Assembly: GCF_042654365.1 (NCBI RefSeq)
Contig: NZ_JBHSGG010000025.1
Location: 1 to 64,000 of the forward strand
DNA length: 64,000 nt
Reading direction: 5' to 3'
Source: Coralloluteibacterium thermophilum
GTDB lineage: Bacteria > Pseudomonadota > Gammaproteobacteria > Xanthomonadales > Xanthomonadaceae
The translations under genes and the position numbers were made by a program. The notes under the pieces are model-generated. The model saw only the letters and a program-made list of their open reading frames with translations. It had not been told where the DNA came from and ran no database searches. Below are positions 26,770 through 34,459 of this stretch, piece by piece (within the stretch, counting starts at the first letter, position 1; each line of letters opens with the position of its first letter).

Positions 26770-26791
26770 GACCCCAGCTACGACTGGGGTC
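26770..26791. promoter_or_regulatory. inverted repeat in the ppc / repeat-protein divergent gap
   Basis: The sequence GACCCCAG, six bases, then CTGGGGTC forms a perfect 8-bp inverted repeat, preceded by CCTAGGGTCG. It lies in the only gap between two divergent genes, 50 bp before the start of the Pro-rich protein. It could be a regulator site or part of a promoter-proximal hairpin; no matching regulator is recognised. Confidence 0.4.
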
Positions 26792-26840
26792 AGGGGCGCT
26801 TACGCTGGCCCTTCGTATGCCCTCGCCCCGGAGGCATCGC

Positions 26841-28763
26841 ATGCTCATCGACAGGCTGATCGAGAGGAGCCCGCTCCTGAGCAGGGTGCTCGGGGGCAGC
26901 GGCGCAGCCAATCCGGGCCAGGGCCCGCAGTTCGGCGGCAGGCAGCCCCTGCGGGGGGCGGGGCTGACCGACGCGCTCAACCGTCTCGGCCTCACCACGC
27001 CGGCGGCAGGCAACAGGGGTGGCGCGCCTGGCGCCGTTGGAACGCCGGGTGCCCCCGGCGGCGGCCCCCCGGTCGCATTCCAGCCCCAGGTCGGCCCCGG
27101 CCACCCGCCCGCCCCCTTCGCCAACGGGCATGTGCTGCCCGCGCAGGCCGGCAATGGCGGCCCCCATGGGCCACTGGGCCTGCTCCATGCACCGGGCCGC
27201 ACGGCGCCCGCCCAGGGTGCGCCGCTGGTCCAGCCCGGGCACGGCTTGCCTACACCCGGCGGCGGCACCCTCGCGCTGCCCGTCCCGCCGGGCCTCGCAC
27301 GTGCGATGCCCGCAGCGAACCCGCTCGCCCTGGCCCAACCGGGAACCGGACCGCTCCAAGCCCCGGGCCTGCCGGCGGGGGTGCCGGTCGCACGCGGGCT
27401 ACCGTCGCCGGCAGCGGCGACGTCCGCGCCGATACCGATGGCCACGGGCCTGCCGGGTGCCGCAGCGTCCGGCCTCGGCCAGGGCATCGCGCAGACCGCG
27501 CAGCAGCTCGGCCAGACGGTACAGGGTCTGTTGCGGCCCGGGCAGGCATCGCCGCCGCCGATGCCGGCCGCACCCCAGCTTCCCGGCACGGCCGGGCCTG
27601 CCACCACCCTCGGCCAAGGCATCGCGCAAACCGCGCAGCAGCTCGGTCAGGCGGCGCAAGGCCTGTTGCGCCCCGGACAGGCAGCGCCGCCGCCGATGCC
27701 GGCCGCACCCCAGCTTCCCGGCACGACTGCACCCGCCACCGCCCTCGGTCAAGGGCTTGCCCACACCGCACAGCAGCTCGGCTCGCCCCCGCAGAGCCTG
27801 CTCCGCGCGGGGCAGCCCGCGACGCCGGCGACCACGCAGGCTGCGACCACGGCGGGCATGGCGGTACCCGGGCAGGCAGCGCCGACACAGCCGGCAACGA
27901 CGCGCAACCTGCCGGGCGCGCCGGCGCAGGCCAGTCCGGCCTCGACCTCGACACCCTCCCAGGCCGCGCCGCCGACGGGGATGCCACAGACGGCGCCACG
28001 CGCAGCCACTGCATCGCCGGTGCCCGCGAGCGCACAAACAACCGTCGCGCCAGGCACCGCGGGCACCACCGCCACCGTCGCGCCGGTTCCTGCGCGCACG
28101 ACGGCAGATGCGCCGCCCCCCGCCACTCCAACGGGCGAGGCCGCACGCAGCAGCGAATCCGCCAGCCTGCTCGACCGCCTCGGTGCACTGCTGCGGCCCG
28201 GCGCGAACGCGCCGCAGGTTTCCCAGCCGGCCGCAAACGTCGCGGCCACCCCCGGCGGCGCCGAACAGGTCGCCGGCACCACCGTGCTCGCCCAGGCCGC
28301 GCAGGCCCCGGCCGCACGTGCGGACGCCCAGGCGCCGTTGCAGGGCACGACGGCCGAACAGCGCGCGCAGCGCGGCGACCAGATGGCGACGCCGGTGTAC
28401 ACGGCGGAAGGCCCCGGGCGCCGCCCGCTGCGGCGCCGGGTGCGGATGCTGCCTGCGACCATGACCCGCCTGCTGGTCGTGCTCGGCGAGAAGAGGGCCC
28501 TGCTTCTGCCGCAGGATGCCGACCCGAACCGCGACGTTCACCGCGCCGTGCAGCAGCTGTTCTGGGTCTTCGCGGTGACCGCCTACGGCTGCCTCGGCCT
28601 CGCGCTGCTGATGCTGCTGCCCGGGCTGCGCGACGGTGCGCCCACCAGCACGGCGGCCTCCGCCACCGGCACGGTCTCGCTGTTCATCGGCCTCGCCGCA
28701 GGCGCCGCCGCCTGGGTGCTCGCGCGGCGCGCGCTGCGGGCCTCGCGCAGGCCGGAGTCCTGA
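26841..28763 (+). CDS. Pro/Ala/Gln-rich repeat protein with C-terminal membrane anchor
   Basis: I do not recognise this 640-residue protein. It opens with a short amphipathic segment, MLIDRLIERSPLLSRVLGG. About 500 residues of Pro/Ala/Gly/Gln-rich low complexity follow. Inside that region a 45-residue unit (LGQGIAQTAQQLG...LLRPGQ...PQLPG) is repeated 2.4 times at an exact 135-bp period (about residues 212-340). Another block near residue 448 reads SLLDRLGALLRPG, echoing the start and the repeat. The end has RRPLRRRVRMLPATMTRLLV and two hydrophobic helices (about 572-595, 612-631). The ATG at 26841 has GGAGG 6 nt upstream. It looks like a tail-anchored, mostly disordered protein; no function is assigned. 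Confidence 0.75.
   Translation: MLIDRLIERSPLLSRVLGGSGAANPGQGPQFGGRQPLRGAGLTDALNRLGLTTPAAGNRGGAPGAVGTPGAPGGGPPVAFQPQVGPGHPPAPFANGHVLPAQAGNGGPHGPLGLLHAPGRTAPAQGAPLVQPGHGLPTPGGGTLALPVPPGLARAMPAANPLALAQPGTGPLQAPGLPAGVPVARGLPSPAAATSAPIPMATGLPGAAASGLGQGIAQTAQQLGQTVQGLLRPGQASPPPMPAAPQLPGTAGPATTLGQGIAQTAQQLGQAAQGLLRPGQAAPPPMPAAPQLPGTTAPATALGQGLAHTAQQLGSPPQSLLRAGQPATPATTQAATTAGMAVPGQAAPTQPATTRNLPGAPAQASPASTSTPSQAAPPTGMPQTAPRAATASPVPASAQTTVAPGTAGTTATVAPVPARTTADAPPPATPTGEAARSSESASLLDRLGALLRPGANAPQVSQPAANVAATPGGAEQVAGTTVLAQAAQAPAARADAQAPLQGTTAEQRAQRGDQMATPVYTAEGPGRRPLRRRVRMLPATMTRLLVVLGEKRALLLPQDADPNRDVHRAVQQLFWVFAVTAYGCLGLALLMLLPGLRDGAPTSTAASATGTVSLFIGLAAGAAAWVLARRALRASRRPES
27474..27820. repeat. 135-bp in-frame tandem repeat in the Pro-rich gene
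   Basis: Copies start at 27474, 27609 and 27744, each beginning CTCGG(C/T)CA and spaced exactly 135 bp. The first two are about 90% alike; the third decays after roughly 75 bp. The differences include synonymous ones, which shows the repeat is old enough to drift while keeping its protein pattern. Confidence 0.92.
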
Positions 28764-28772
28764 GGCGCGGAC

Positions 28773-29531
28773 TCAACCCGCGCCGTGGCACTTCTTGTAC
28801 TTCTTCCCGCTGCCGCAGGGGCAGGGATCGTTGCGCCCGGGGGCGGTCTCGCGGCGCACGGGGGCCGGACGCTGGTCGTGGATGCGCTGCAGGAACATGT
28901 CGTGCAGCATCTCCGGCAGGTCGTCGGCCAGGTCGAAGCGCTCGGCGAGCGACAGCACGTCGGCCTCGTCGGCACCCACCTCGCGCGCGTGTTCGGCATT
29001 CACCAGGGCCAGGCGCGAGATCACCAGGACGTCGTTGGCGATGTCCTCGTGCGCGTCGAGCCAGGCATCCCACGCCTCGGCGCGCAGTTGCGTGCCGTGC
29101 AGGAAGCCGCCCGCCCAGGCCGAGGCGTAGGGGAAGTCGGCCGGCAGCCCGGCCAGCGGATCGTCCGCATCCGGCGCGACCGTCTCGGCCTCCTCGGGCA
29201 GGCCGAGGAAGGGATGCGCGGCGTCGCGTCCACCGGGACGTTCGTCCGGGGCCACCGCGATGCGGCGCAGGATCTGCGCCTCCAGGCGCGCGATCAGCGC
29301 CTGCGCCTCCTCGGTCTGGCGGGCGTCGCGCCGGGGCGTGGACGTGCCCCAGACGGCGGGCAGGTAGTCCTCCGCCGTCAACGCGACCGGCCCGGCGAGC
29401 ACGGCCGACAGGAAGCCGTCGAGCATCTCCAGCCCGATGATGCCGTCCGCGGGATCGGCGCAGCGGTCGAGCAGCAGGTCGAGGCGGTCGAGCTCGGCAT
29501 CGTCGAGCGGAAGGTCGTTGGCGCGGGTCAT
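28773..29531 (-). CDS. UPF0149 family protein with SEC-C zinc motif
   Basis: A 252-residue protein of the YgfB/YecA (UPF0149) family. The N-terminal part (LDRLDLLLDR, IIGLEMLDGFLSAVLAGP) is the family all-alpha domain. It ends in the zinc-binding SEC-C motif PGRNDPCPCGSGKKYKKCHG (231-250), with C-P-C and K-C-H ligands. SEC-C domains join partners such as the ribosome or SecB; the role of YecA-like proteins is not fully settled. It follows gshA with a 1-bp gap, so the two form an operon. It converges with the Pro-rich gene, 9 bp apart, with no terminator visible. Confidence 0.93.
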   Translation of the reverse strand: MTRANDLPLDDAELDRLDLLLDRCADPADGIIGLEMLDGFLSAVLAGPVALTAEDYLPAVWGTSTPRRDARQTEEAQALIARLEAQILRRIAVAPDERPGGRDAAHPFLGLPEEAETVAPDADDPLAGLPADFPYASAWAGGFLHGTQLRAEAWDAWLDAHEDIANDVLVISRLALVNAEHAREVGADEADVLSLAERFDLADDLPEMLHDMFLQRIHDQRPAPVRRETAPGRNDPCPCGSGKKYKKCHGAG

Positions 29532-29532
29532 G

Positions 29533-30897
29533 TCAGTAGGCGAACTCGTGGAAGACGGGATCCACCGAGCCGCCCCAGGCGCCGTGGAAGCGTTCGAGCT
29601 TGCGCTCGGCGGCGGTGACGCCGCTGCGGGCGACCTCGATCAGCGGTTCGAGGAAACCGGCCTCGTTGTCGCCGGAGGCGTTGAGGCGGGCGCGGCGGCT
29701 GAGTCCCGCGCCGGCGATCTCCAGGGCCGCCAGGGCGAGGTCCTGCACGCGGCCGCCGCGGAACGGCAGGGCCAGGGCGTGCTTCGGCACGCCGTCGCGC
29801 AGGGCGTGGCGCTCTTCGCGGGTGAAGTCCTTCACCAGGTCCCAGGCCGCGTCGAGCGCGGCGTCGTCGTAGAGCAGGCCGATCCAGAACGCGGGCAGCG
29901 CGCACAGGCGCTTCCACGGGCCGCCGTCGGCGCCGCGCATCTCCAGGAACTTCTTCAGCCGCACTTCGGGAAAGGCGGTGGTGAGGTGGTCGGACCAGTC
30001 GCGCAGGCTGGGGATCTCGCCCGGCAGCGGCGCCAGCCGCCCCGCCAGGAAGTCCCGGAAGTCCAGCCCCGCGCAGTCGACGTACTCGCCGCCGCGGTAG
30101 GCGAAGTACATCGGCACCTGCAGCATGTAGTCGACGTAGCGCTCGAAGCCGAAGCCGTCCTCGAACACGAAGTCGAGCATGCCCGTGCGGTGCGGGTCGG
30201 TGTCGGTCCAGATGTGCGAGCGGTAGCTGAGATAGCCATTGGGCCGCCCGTCGGCGAAGGGCGAGTCCGCGAACAGCGCGGTGGCCACCGGCTGCAGCGC
30301 AAGGGCGACCCGGAACTTCTTCACCATGTCGGCCTCGTCGGCGAAGTCGAGGTTGACCTGCACCGTGCAGGTGCGGGTCATCATGTCGAGGCCGAGGCCG
30401 CCGACCTTCGGCATGTAGGCGCGCATGATCCGGTAGCGGCCCTTGGGCATCCACGGCATGTCCTCGCGGCGCCACTTGGGCTGGAAGCCCATGCCGAGGA
30501 AGCCCAGGCCCAGCTCGCTGGCGACGGCCTTGACCTCGCGCAGGTGGGTCTCGGCCTCGCGGCAGGTCTGGTGCAGGTTCTCCAGCGGCGCGCCGGAGAG
30601 TTCGAGCTGCCCCGCGGGCTCCAGGCTCACGGAGGCGCCGTCCTTGGCCAGTGCGATGAGCGTGCCGTGCTCCTCGATGCGCTCCCAGCCGAAGCGGGTC
30701 AGGCCCTCGAGCATGGCGCGGATGCCGTTCTCGCCCTCGTAGGCGGGCGGACGCAGGTCGTCCAGGCGGAAGCCGAACTTCTCGTGCTCGGTGCCGATCC
30801 GCCACGCCTCGCGCGGCTTGCCGCCGGCGATGAGGTACTCCACCAGCTGGCGGCGGTCGGTGACGGGGATCTCGGATTCTTGGCTGGGACCGGACAC
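29533..30897 (-). CDS. gshA: glutamate-cysteine ligase (plant-type)
   Basis: A 454-residue gamma-glutamylcysteine synthetase of the type shared by plants, Xanthomonads and alphaproteobacteria. It catalyses the first ATP-dependent step of glutathione synthesis. Visible marks are RIGTEHEKFGF (33-43), GQLELSGAPL, WMPKGRYRIMR, TCTVQVNLDFADEADM (about 165-180) and the ending DPVFHEFAY. There is no ATG near the expected N-terminus; GTG at 30897 gives VSGPSQESEIPVTDRRQLV, which aligns with Xanthomonas homologues. The frame is open far upstream, so alternative starts cannot be fully excluded. The UPF0149 gene follows directly. Confidence 0.93.
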   Translation of the reverse strand: MSGPSQESEIPVTDRRQLVEYLIAGGKPREAWRIGTEHEKFGFRLDDLRPPAYEGENGIRAMLEGLTRFGWERIEEHGTLIALAKDGASVSLEPAGQLELSGAPLENLHQTCREAETHLREVKAVASELGLGFLGMGFQPKWRREDMPWMPKGRYRIMRAYMPKVGGLGLDMMTRTCTVQVNLDFADEADMVKKFRVALALQPVATALFADSPFADGRPNGYLSYRSHIWTDTDPHRTGMLDFVFEDGFGFERYVDYMLQVPMYFAYRGGEYVDCAGLDFRDFLAGRLAPLPGEIPSLRDWSDHLTTAFPEVRLKKFLEMRGADGGPWKRLCALPAFWIGLLYDDAALDAAWDLVKDFTREERHALRDGVPKHALALPFRGGRVQDLALAALEIAGAGLSRRARLNASGDNEAGFLEPLIEVARSGVTAAERKLERFHGAWGGSVDPVFHEFAY

Positions 30898-31145
30898 GCG
30901 CGGGCGCCCTCGCTTGGGGCCCGCAATGATGGGGGCAGGCGGGGGGATGGGAAAGGCCGATGGGCTACGCACAGCGTCCCGACGACCGAAACTATCGGCT
31001 CCCGCGGACAGGAGCCCGCGCGGGAGGCGGCGGCCACCGGGGTTCGCCTTTGCCCGCCCCGCGCGCGATGCTGCGACGCCCCTTGAGACTCCGGACACCC
31101 CATGCGGAACAGCCCGCCTCCACCCCGCCGCCCGAGCACCGCCCG

Positions 31146-32747
31146 ATGAAGCGCCGGCGCTGGCACGCAGCGATCCGCCGCGCGGCGACAGCCGCGCTGC
31201 TGGCCGCGACGGCGCACGCGGCGGCGGACACCCTCGAGCGCGGCAACGGCCCCGAGCCGTCCACGCTCGACGCGCACCGCTGCCAGGAGGTCGCCTGCGG
31301 CAACGTGCTGCGCGATCTCTACGAAGGGCTGGTCGCCGAGTCCGCGGAAGGGCGGCTGGTGCCCGGCATGGCCGAGCGCTGGGAGGTGTCGGACGACGGC
31401 CGTCACTACCGCTTCCACCTGCGCGAGGGCCTGCGCTGGAGCGACGGCACGCCGCTGGACGCGCATGCGGTGGTGGCCAGCTTCCGGCGCGCCTTCGAGC
31501 CGGCGACCGCGGCCCCCTTCGCGCAGGCGCTGGAGATGATCGAGCACGCGCCCGCCATCCAGCGCGGCGAGCTGCCGCCCGAGCGCCTCGGCGTGCATGC
31601 GCCGGACGCGCGCACGGTGGCGTTCCGGCTGACCCGCAGCGCGCCGCTGCCGGCCCTGCTGACCCTGCCCATCGCCTTCCCGGTGCGGGTGGACCGCGCG
31701 CGCGCCCTCGGTGCCGAACACACCCGCCCCGGCAACCTGGTGAGCAACGGCGCCTACCGCCTGGTCGCATGGACGCCGCAGGCCTCGCTCACGCTGGAGC
31801 GCAACCCGGCCTTCCACGACGCCGCGAACGTGCGCATCCCGCGCGTGCGCTTCCACGTCACCGAGGACGCCTCCAGCGAGCTCAAGCGCTTCGCCGCCGG
31901 CGGCCTGGACATCACCGAGGTCGTGCCGCCGCAACCGCTCGCCGGCCTGCGCGCGCGCTTCGGGGAGCAGCTGCGGATCGCGCCCTACCTCGGCAGCTTC
32001 TGGCTCGGCCTCAACCTCGAACGCCCGCCCTTCCGCGACAATCCTGCCCTGCGCGAGGCGCTGTCGCTGGCGATCGACCGCGACATCCTCACCCGCCACG
32101 TCACCGCGCTCGGGGAGCAGCCCGCCTACGGCATCGTCCCGCCCGGCATCGACGGGCATGCGCCGGCGGCATTGCCGTGGGCGGACATGAGCCAGTCCGA
32201 GCGCGTGGCGCTCGCGCGGCAGCGCTACCGCGAGGCGGGCTATGGGGACGACCGGCCGCTCACCGTGGAGCTGCGCTACAACACCTCGACCCCGCACCGC
32301 CGCCTCGCGCTGGCGGTGGCCGCGATGTGGCGCGAGACGCTCGGCGTGCGCACGCGCCTGCGCAACGAGGAGTGGCGGGTCTTCGTCCAGAACCGGCGCC
32401 AGCGCGCGATCACCGAGGCGTTCCGCGGCGGCTGGATCATGGACGTGGAGGACCCGCGCAGCCTGCTGGCCAACTTCGTCGGCGACACCGCGCTGAACTG
32501 GAGCGGCTACCGCGACCCGGACTTCGAGGCGCTGCTGGCGGCGGCCGACGCGGCACCCGACGCCGCCGCCCGCAGCGCCCTGCTGCGCGAGGCGGAGGCG
32601 CGCCTGCTCGACGCGCATGCCGTGATCCCGCTGTACTACTACACCTCCAAGCACCTGGTGGCGCCGCGCGTGGGCGGCTGGCAGGCGAACCCGCTCGACC
32701 GCCATCCCACCCGCCATCTCGACCTCGACGGCGGGGCCGCGCGATGA
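31146..32747 (+). CDS. oligopeptide ABC transporter substrate-binding protein
   Basis: A 533-residue periplasmic binding protein of the SBP_bac_5/OppA family, with a signal peptide (about 1-26, HAAA-DT). Family marks are NGPEPSTLDAHRCQEVACGN, VAESAEGRLVPGMAERWEVS, YRFHLREGLRWSDGTPL (about 87-103), NGAYRLVAW and NPALREALSLAIDRD. It is expected to bind peptides for import. The frame is open upstream to 30960, but only the ATG at 31146 opens a signal peptide. It overlaps the permease gene by 4 bp (ATGA). The 248-bp gap before it has no gene; I see no clear promoter. Confidence 0.93.
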   Translation: MKRRRWHAAIRRAATAALLAATAHAAADTLERGNGPEPSTLDAHRCQEVACGNVLRDLYEGLVAESAEGRLVPGMAERWEVSDDGRHYRFHLREGLRWSDGTPLDAHAVVASFRRAFEPATAAPFAQALEMIEHAPAIQRGELPPERLGVHAPDARTVAFRLTRSAPLPALLTLPIAFPVRVDRARALGAEHTRPGNLVSNGAYRLVAWTPQASLTLERNPAFHDAANVRIPRVRFHVTEDASSELKRFAAGGLDITEVVPPQPLAGLRARFGEQLRIAPYLGSFWLGLNLERPPFRDNPALREALSLAIDRDILTRHVTALGEQPAYGIVPPGIDGHAPAALPWADMSQSERVALARQRYREAGYGDDRPLTVELRYNTSTPHRRLALAVAAMWRETLGVRTRLRNEEWRVFVQNRRQRAITEAFRGGWIMDVEDPRSLLANFVGDTALNWSGYRDPDFEALLAAADAAPDAAARSALLREAEARLLDAHAVIPLYYYTSKHLVAPRVGGWQANPLDRHPTRHLDLDGGAAR

Positions 32748-33661
32748 GGCGCCTGCCCGCGCGCCTGTTCGAGGCGCTCGCCACCCTGTGGCTGCTGGCG
32801 ACGCTGTGCTTCTTCCTGCTGCGCGCCGCGGAGGGCGGGCCCTTCGACACCGAGAAGGCCGCGCCGCCGGAGGTGATCGCCGCGCTCGAAGCCCAGTACC
32901 GCCTCGACCAGCCGCTCTGGCGCCAGTACCTCGGCTGGCTGGGCGACGTCGGTCGCGGCGACCTGGGACCGTCCTTCCAGTACCCCGACTACACGGTCAA
33001 CCGCCTGCTCGCGCTGGGCCTGCCGGTGACCGTCTCCAACGGCGCGCTCGCCCTGGCGCTGGCGCTGGCGGTCGGGCTGCCGCTGGGCGCCTGGGCCGCG
33101 ATGCGGGCGGGAAGCCCGCTCGACCGCGGCCTGATGTTCGGCGCGGGTCTCGGTCTGGCGGTCCCCAAGTTCGTCGCCGCCCCCCTGCTGATCCTGGTGT
33201 TCGCCGTGGCCCTGCAATGGCTGCCGGCCGGCGGCTGGGACGGCGGCTGGCGCAGCCGCGTGCTGCCGGTGATCGCGCTGGCCCTGCCCAACCTCGCCTA
33301 TGCCGCGCGCCTGATGCGCGCCAGCCTGCTGGAGACCCTCTCCGCCGACTACCTGCGCGCGGCGCGCGGGCGCGGGCTTTCCGCCGCGCGCGTGCTGTTC
33401 GCCCATGCGCTGCGCCCCGCCCTGCTCCCGGTCGCGGCCTGGCTGTCGCCGGCGCTGATCAGCGTGGTCACCGGCTCGGCCATCGTCGAGCAGGTGTTCG
33501 GCATCCCCGGCATCGGCCGCTACTTCGTGCAGGGCGCGCTCAACCGCGACTACACCCTGGTGCTGGGCGTGGTGCTCGTGGTGGGCGCGGCGATCGTGCT
33601 GATCAACGCGCTGGTGGACGCCCTGCGACGGTGGATGGATCCACGGCTGCGGGACGCATGA
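32744..33661 (+). CDS. OppB-type ABC transporter permease
   Basis: A 305-residue inner-membrane permease with six hydrophobic helices. The binding-protein-dependent transport motif appears as DYLRAARGRGLSAARVLFAHA (about 200-220). The end AIVEQVFGIPGIGRYFVQGALNRDY is diagnostic of OppB/DppB proteins. It is coupled to the binding-protein gene. In complete systems oppC, oppD and oppF follow. Here the stop at 33659-33661 overlaps an ATG, but the expected second permease is absent and repetitive DNA follows within about 60 bp. Unless the missing subunits come from elsewhere on the chromosome, this system would not work as an importer. Confidence 0.92.
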   Translation: MRRLPARLFEALATLWLLATLCFFLLRAAEGGPFDTEKAAPPEVIAALEAQYRLDQPLWRQYLGWLGDVGRGDLGPSFQYPDYTVNRLLALGLPVTVSNGALALALALAVGLPLGAWAAMRAGSPLDRGLMFGAGLGLAVPKFVAAPLLILVFAVALQWLPAGGWDGGWRSRVLPVIALALPNLAYAARLMRASLLETLSADYLRAARGRGLSAARVLFAHALRPALLPVAAWLSPALISVVTGSAIVEQVFGIPGIGRYFVQGALNRDYTLVLGVVLVVGAAIVLINALVDALRRWMDPRLRDA

Positions 33662-34029
33662 CGCCCGACCGCAGGCAGCGCCCGGGCGGCGGCGCGTGCA
33701 GGGCGATGCCACATACAGAGCACAGGCAAGTGCCTGGCGCGGGCATGCAGTGCCGCTGCAAGAGCAAGTGCAGAGCTTCCGCGCCTGCGGCGCGGCCTAC
33801 TTTTGTCTTGGCAAAAGTAGGCAAAACCGCTCCCGCGGGCCGCTCGCCGACGCTTCGCGTCGGTGCCCTGCGCTTCTCGCCGGGCGCGGCGGCGGCCGAA
33901 CTCGCTTCGCTCAGACAACGGCCGCCTTCCTTCCGCGCCCGCCTGCGATGCTCGGCTCGCTCTAACGCGGGATGGCAGAGCACGGCCAGAGCCAAAGCAA
34001 GAGCGCGCGTGTCGTTGCCGTTGCCTTAG
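33658..34029 (+). pseudogene. possible remnant of a second permease start, running into repeat DNA
   Basis: An ATG overlaps the oppB-like stop by 4 bp, exactly where oppC would begin. The frame (123 codons) starts MTPDRRQRPGGGACRAMP and then reads through the ~200-bp structured repeat, giving an Arg/Ala-rich, non-helical sequence. No transmembrane helix or permease motif is present. At most the first few codons could be genuine oppC; the rest is noise from the repeat. I report it only as a possible scar. Confidence 0.3.
33765..33965 (+). repeat. structured ~200-bp repeat, copy A
   Basis: This copy contains four hairpins in order. They are CCGCGC/GCGCGG (33779-33795), CCTACTTTTG/CAAAAGTAGG (33796-33821), CCGACGC/GCGTCGG (33847-33863) and the GAA-CTCGC-TTC fold (about 33897-33910). 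It ends GCTCGGCTCGCTCTAA. An inverted copy lies at 34073-34275, in which two stems have different bases that still pair. No protein-coding capacity is evident, and the copy replaces the expected downstream part of the Opp operon. Confidence 0.9.
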
Positions 34030-34056
34030 CTGTTGCTGTTGCTGTTGCTGTTGCTC
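34029..34056. repeat. GTTGCT hexamer array
   Basis: Four tandem GTTGCT units stand in the 107-bp spacer between the inverted copies A and B of the structured repeat. Short GCAAGAGC / GTTGCTCTG pieces also flank both copies. The hexamer seems to travel with the repeat family. Confidence 0.85.
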
Positions 34057-34072
34057 GTGACCTTCTTCGCCC

Positions 34073-34275
34073 TTAGAGCGAGCCGAGCACCGCAGGGCGA
34101 GGCGGAGAATAGGCGGGCGTTGTCTGAGCGAAGCGAGTTCGCCCGCCGCCGCCTCGACCGAGGAGCACAGGGCACCGGCGCGTCAGCGCCGGCGAGCGGC
34201 CGGGCGAAGGCGGTTTTGGTTCCTTTTGCCAAGACAAAAGGAACCCGCGCCGCAGGCGCGGAAGCTCTGCACTTT
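34073..34275 (-). repeat. structured ~200-bp repeat, copy B (inverted)
   Basis: This is the reverse-complement counterpart of copy A, beginning TTAGAGCGAGCCGAGCAC. It has the matching hairpins CCGGCGC/GCGCCGG (34175-34192), GGTTCCTTTTG/CAAAAGGAACC (34218-34245) and CCGCGC/GCGCGG (34245-34261). The outer stem bases differ from copy A on both arms, so pairing is kept while sequence changes. Confidence 0.9.
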
Positions 34276-34364
34276 GCTGTTGCTCTGCGCCTGGATGCGG
34301 AGCCCCACACCTTCGATCGCCGGGATGACGAGGTAAGCAGCGCTGCATGCAGATCCTGCGCCCG

Positions 34365-34440
34365 AGCGAGCCGATCATCGCAGGCCGGCGCGGAAGAAAG
34401 GCAGCCGCTGTCCGAGCGAAGCGAGTTCGGCCGCCCGCCA
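34365..34440 (-). repeat. structured repeat, partial copy C (inverted)
   Basis: A half copy covering only the distal part (GAGCGAGCCGATCATCGCAG to GAGCGAAGCGAGTTCGGCCG) in the same orientation as copy B. It ends 20 bp before the engB stop codon, so the 798-bp gap between the oppB-like gene and engB is almost wholly repeat-derived. Confidence 0.85.
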
Positions 34441-34459
34441 GCACGTGCGGACGCGCGGA

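Noticed and set aside
27474..27820. A CRISPR or minisatellite outside genes at the 135-bp repeat.
   Set aside because: The period is a multiple of three, the frame is open across all copies, and many differences between copies are synonymous, so it is a coding repeat.
34029..34056. A coding poly-Gln or poly-Leu tract at the GTTGCT repeats.
   Set aside because: No credible gene spans it in any frame; it lies between two inverted repeat copies.
33662..34459. An insertion sequence in the gap after the oppB-like gene.
   Set aside because: There is no transposase frame, and the repeated units are inverted copies of a hairpin-rich element with no plausible terminal inverted repeats or target duplication that I can identify.
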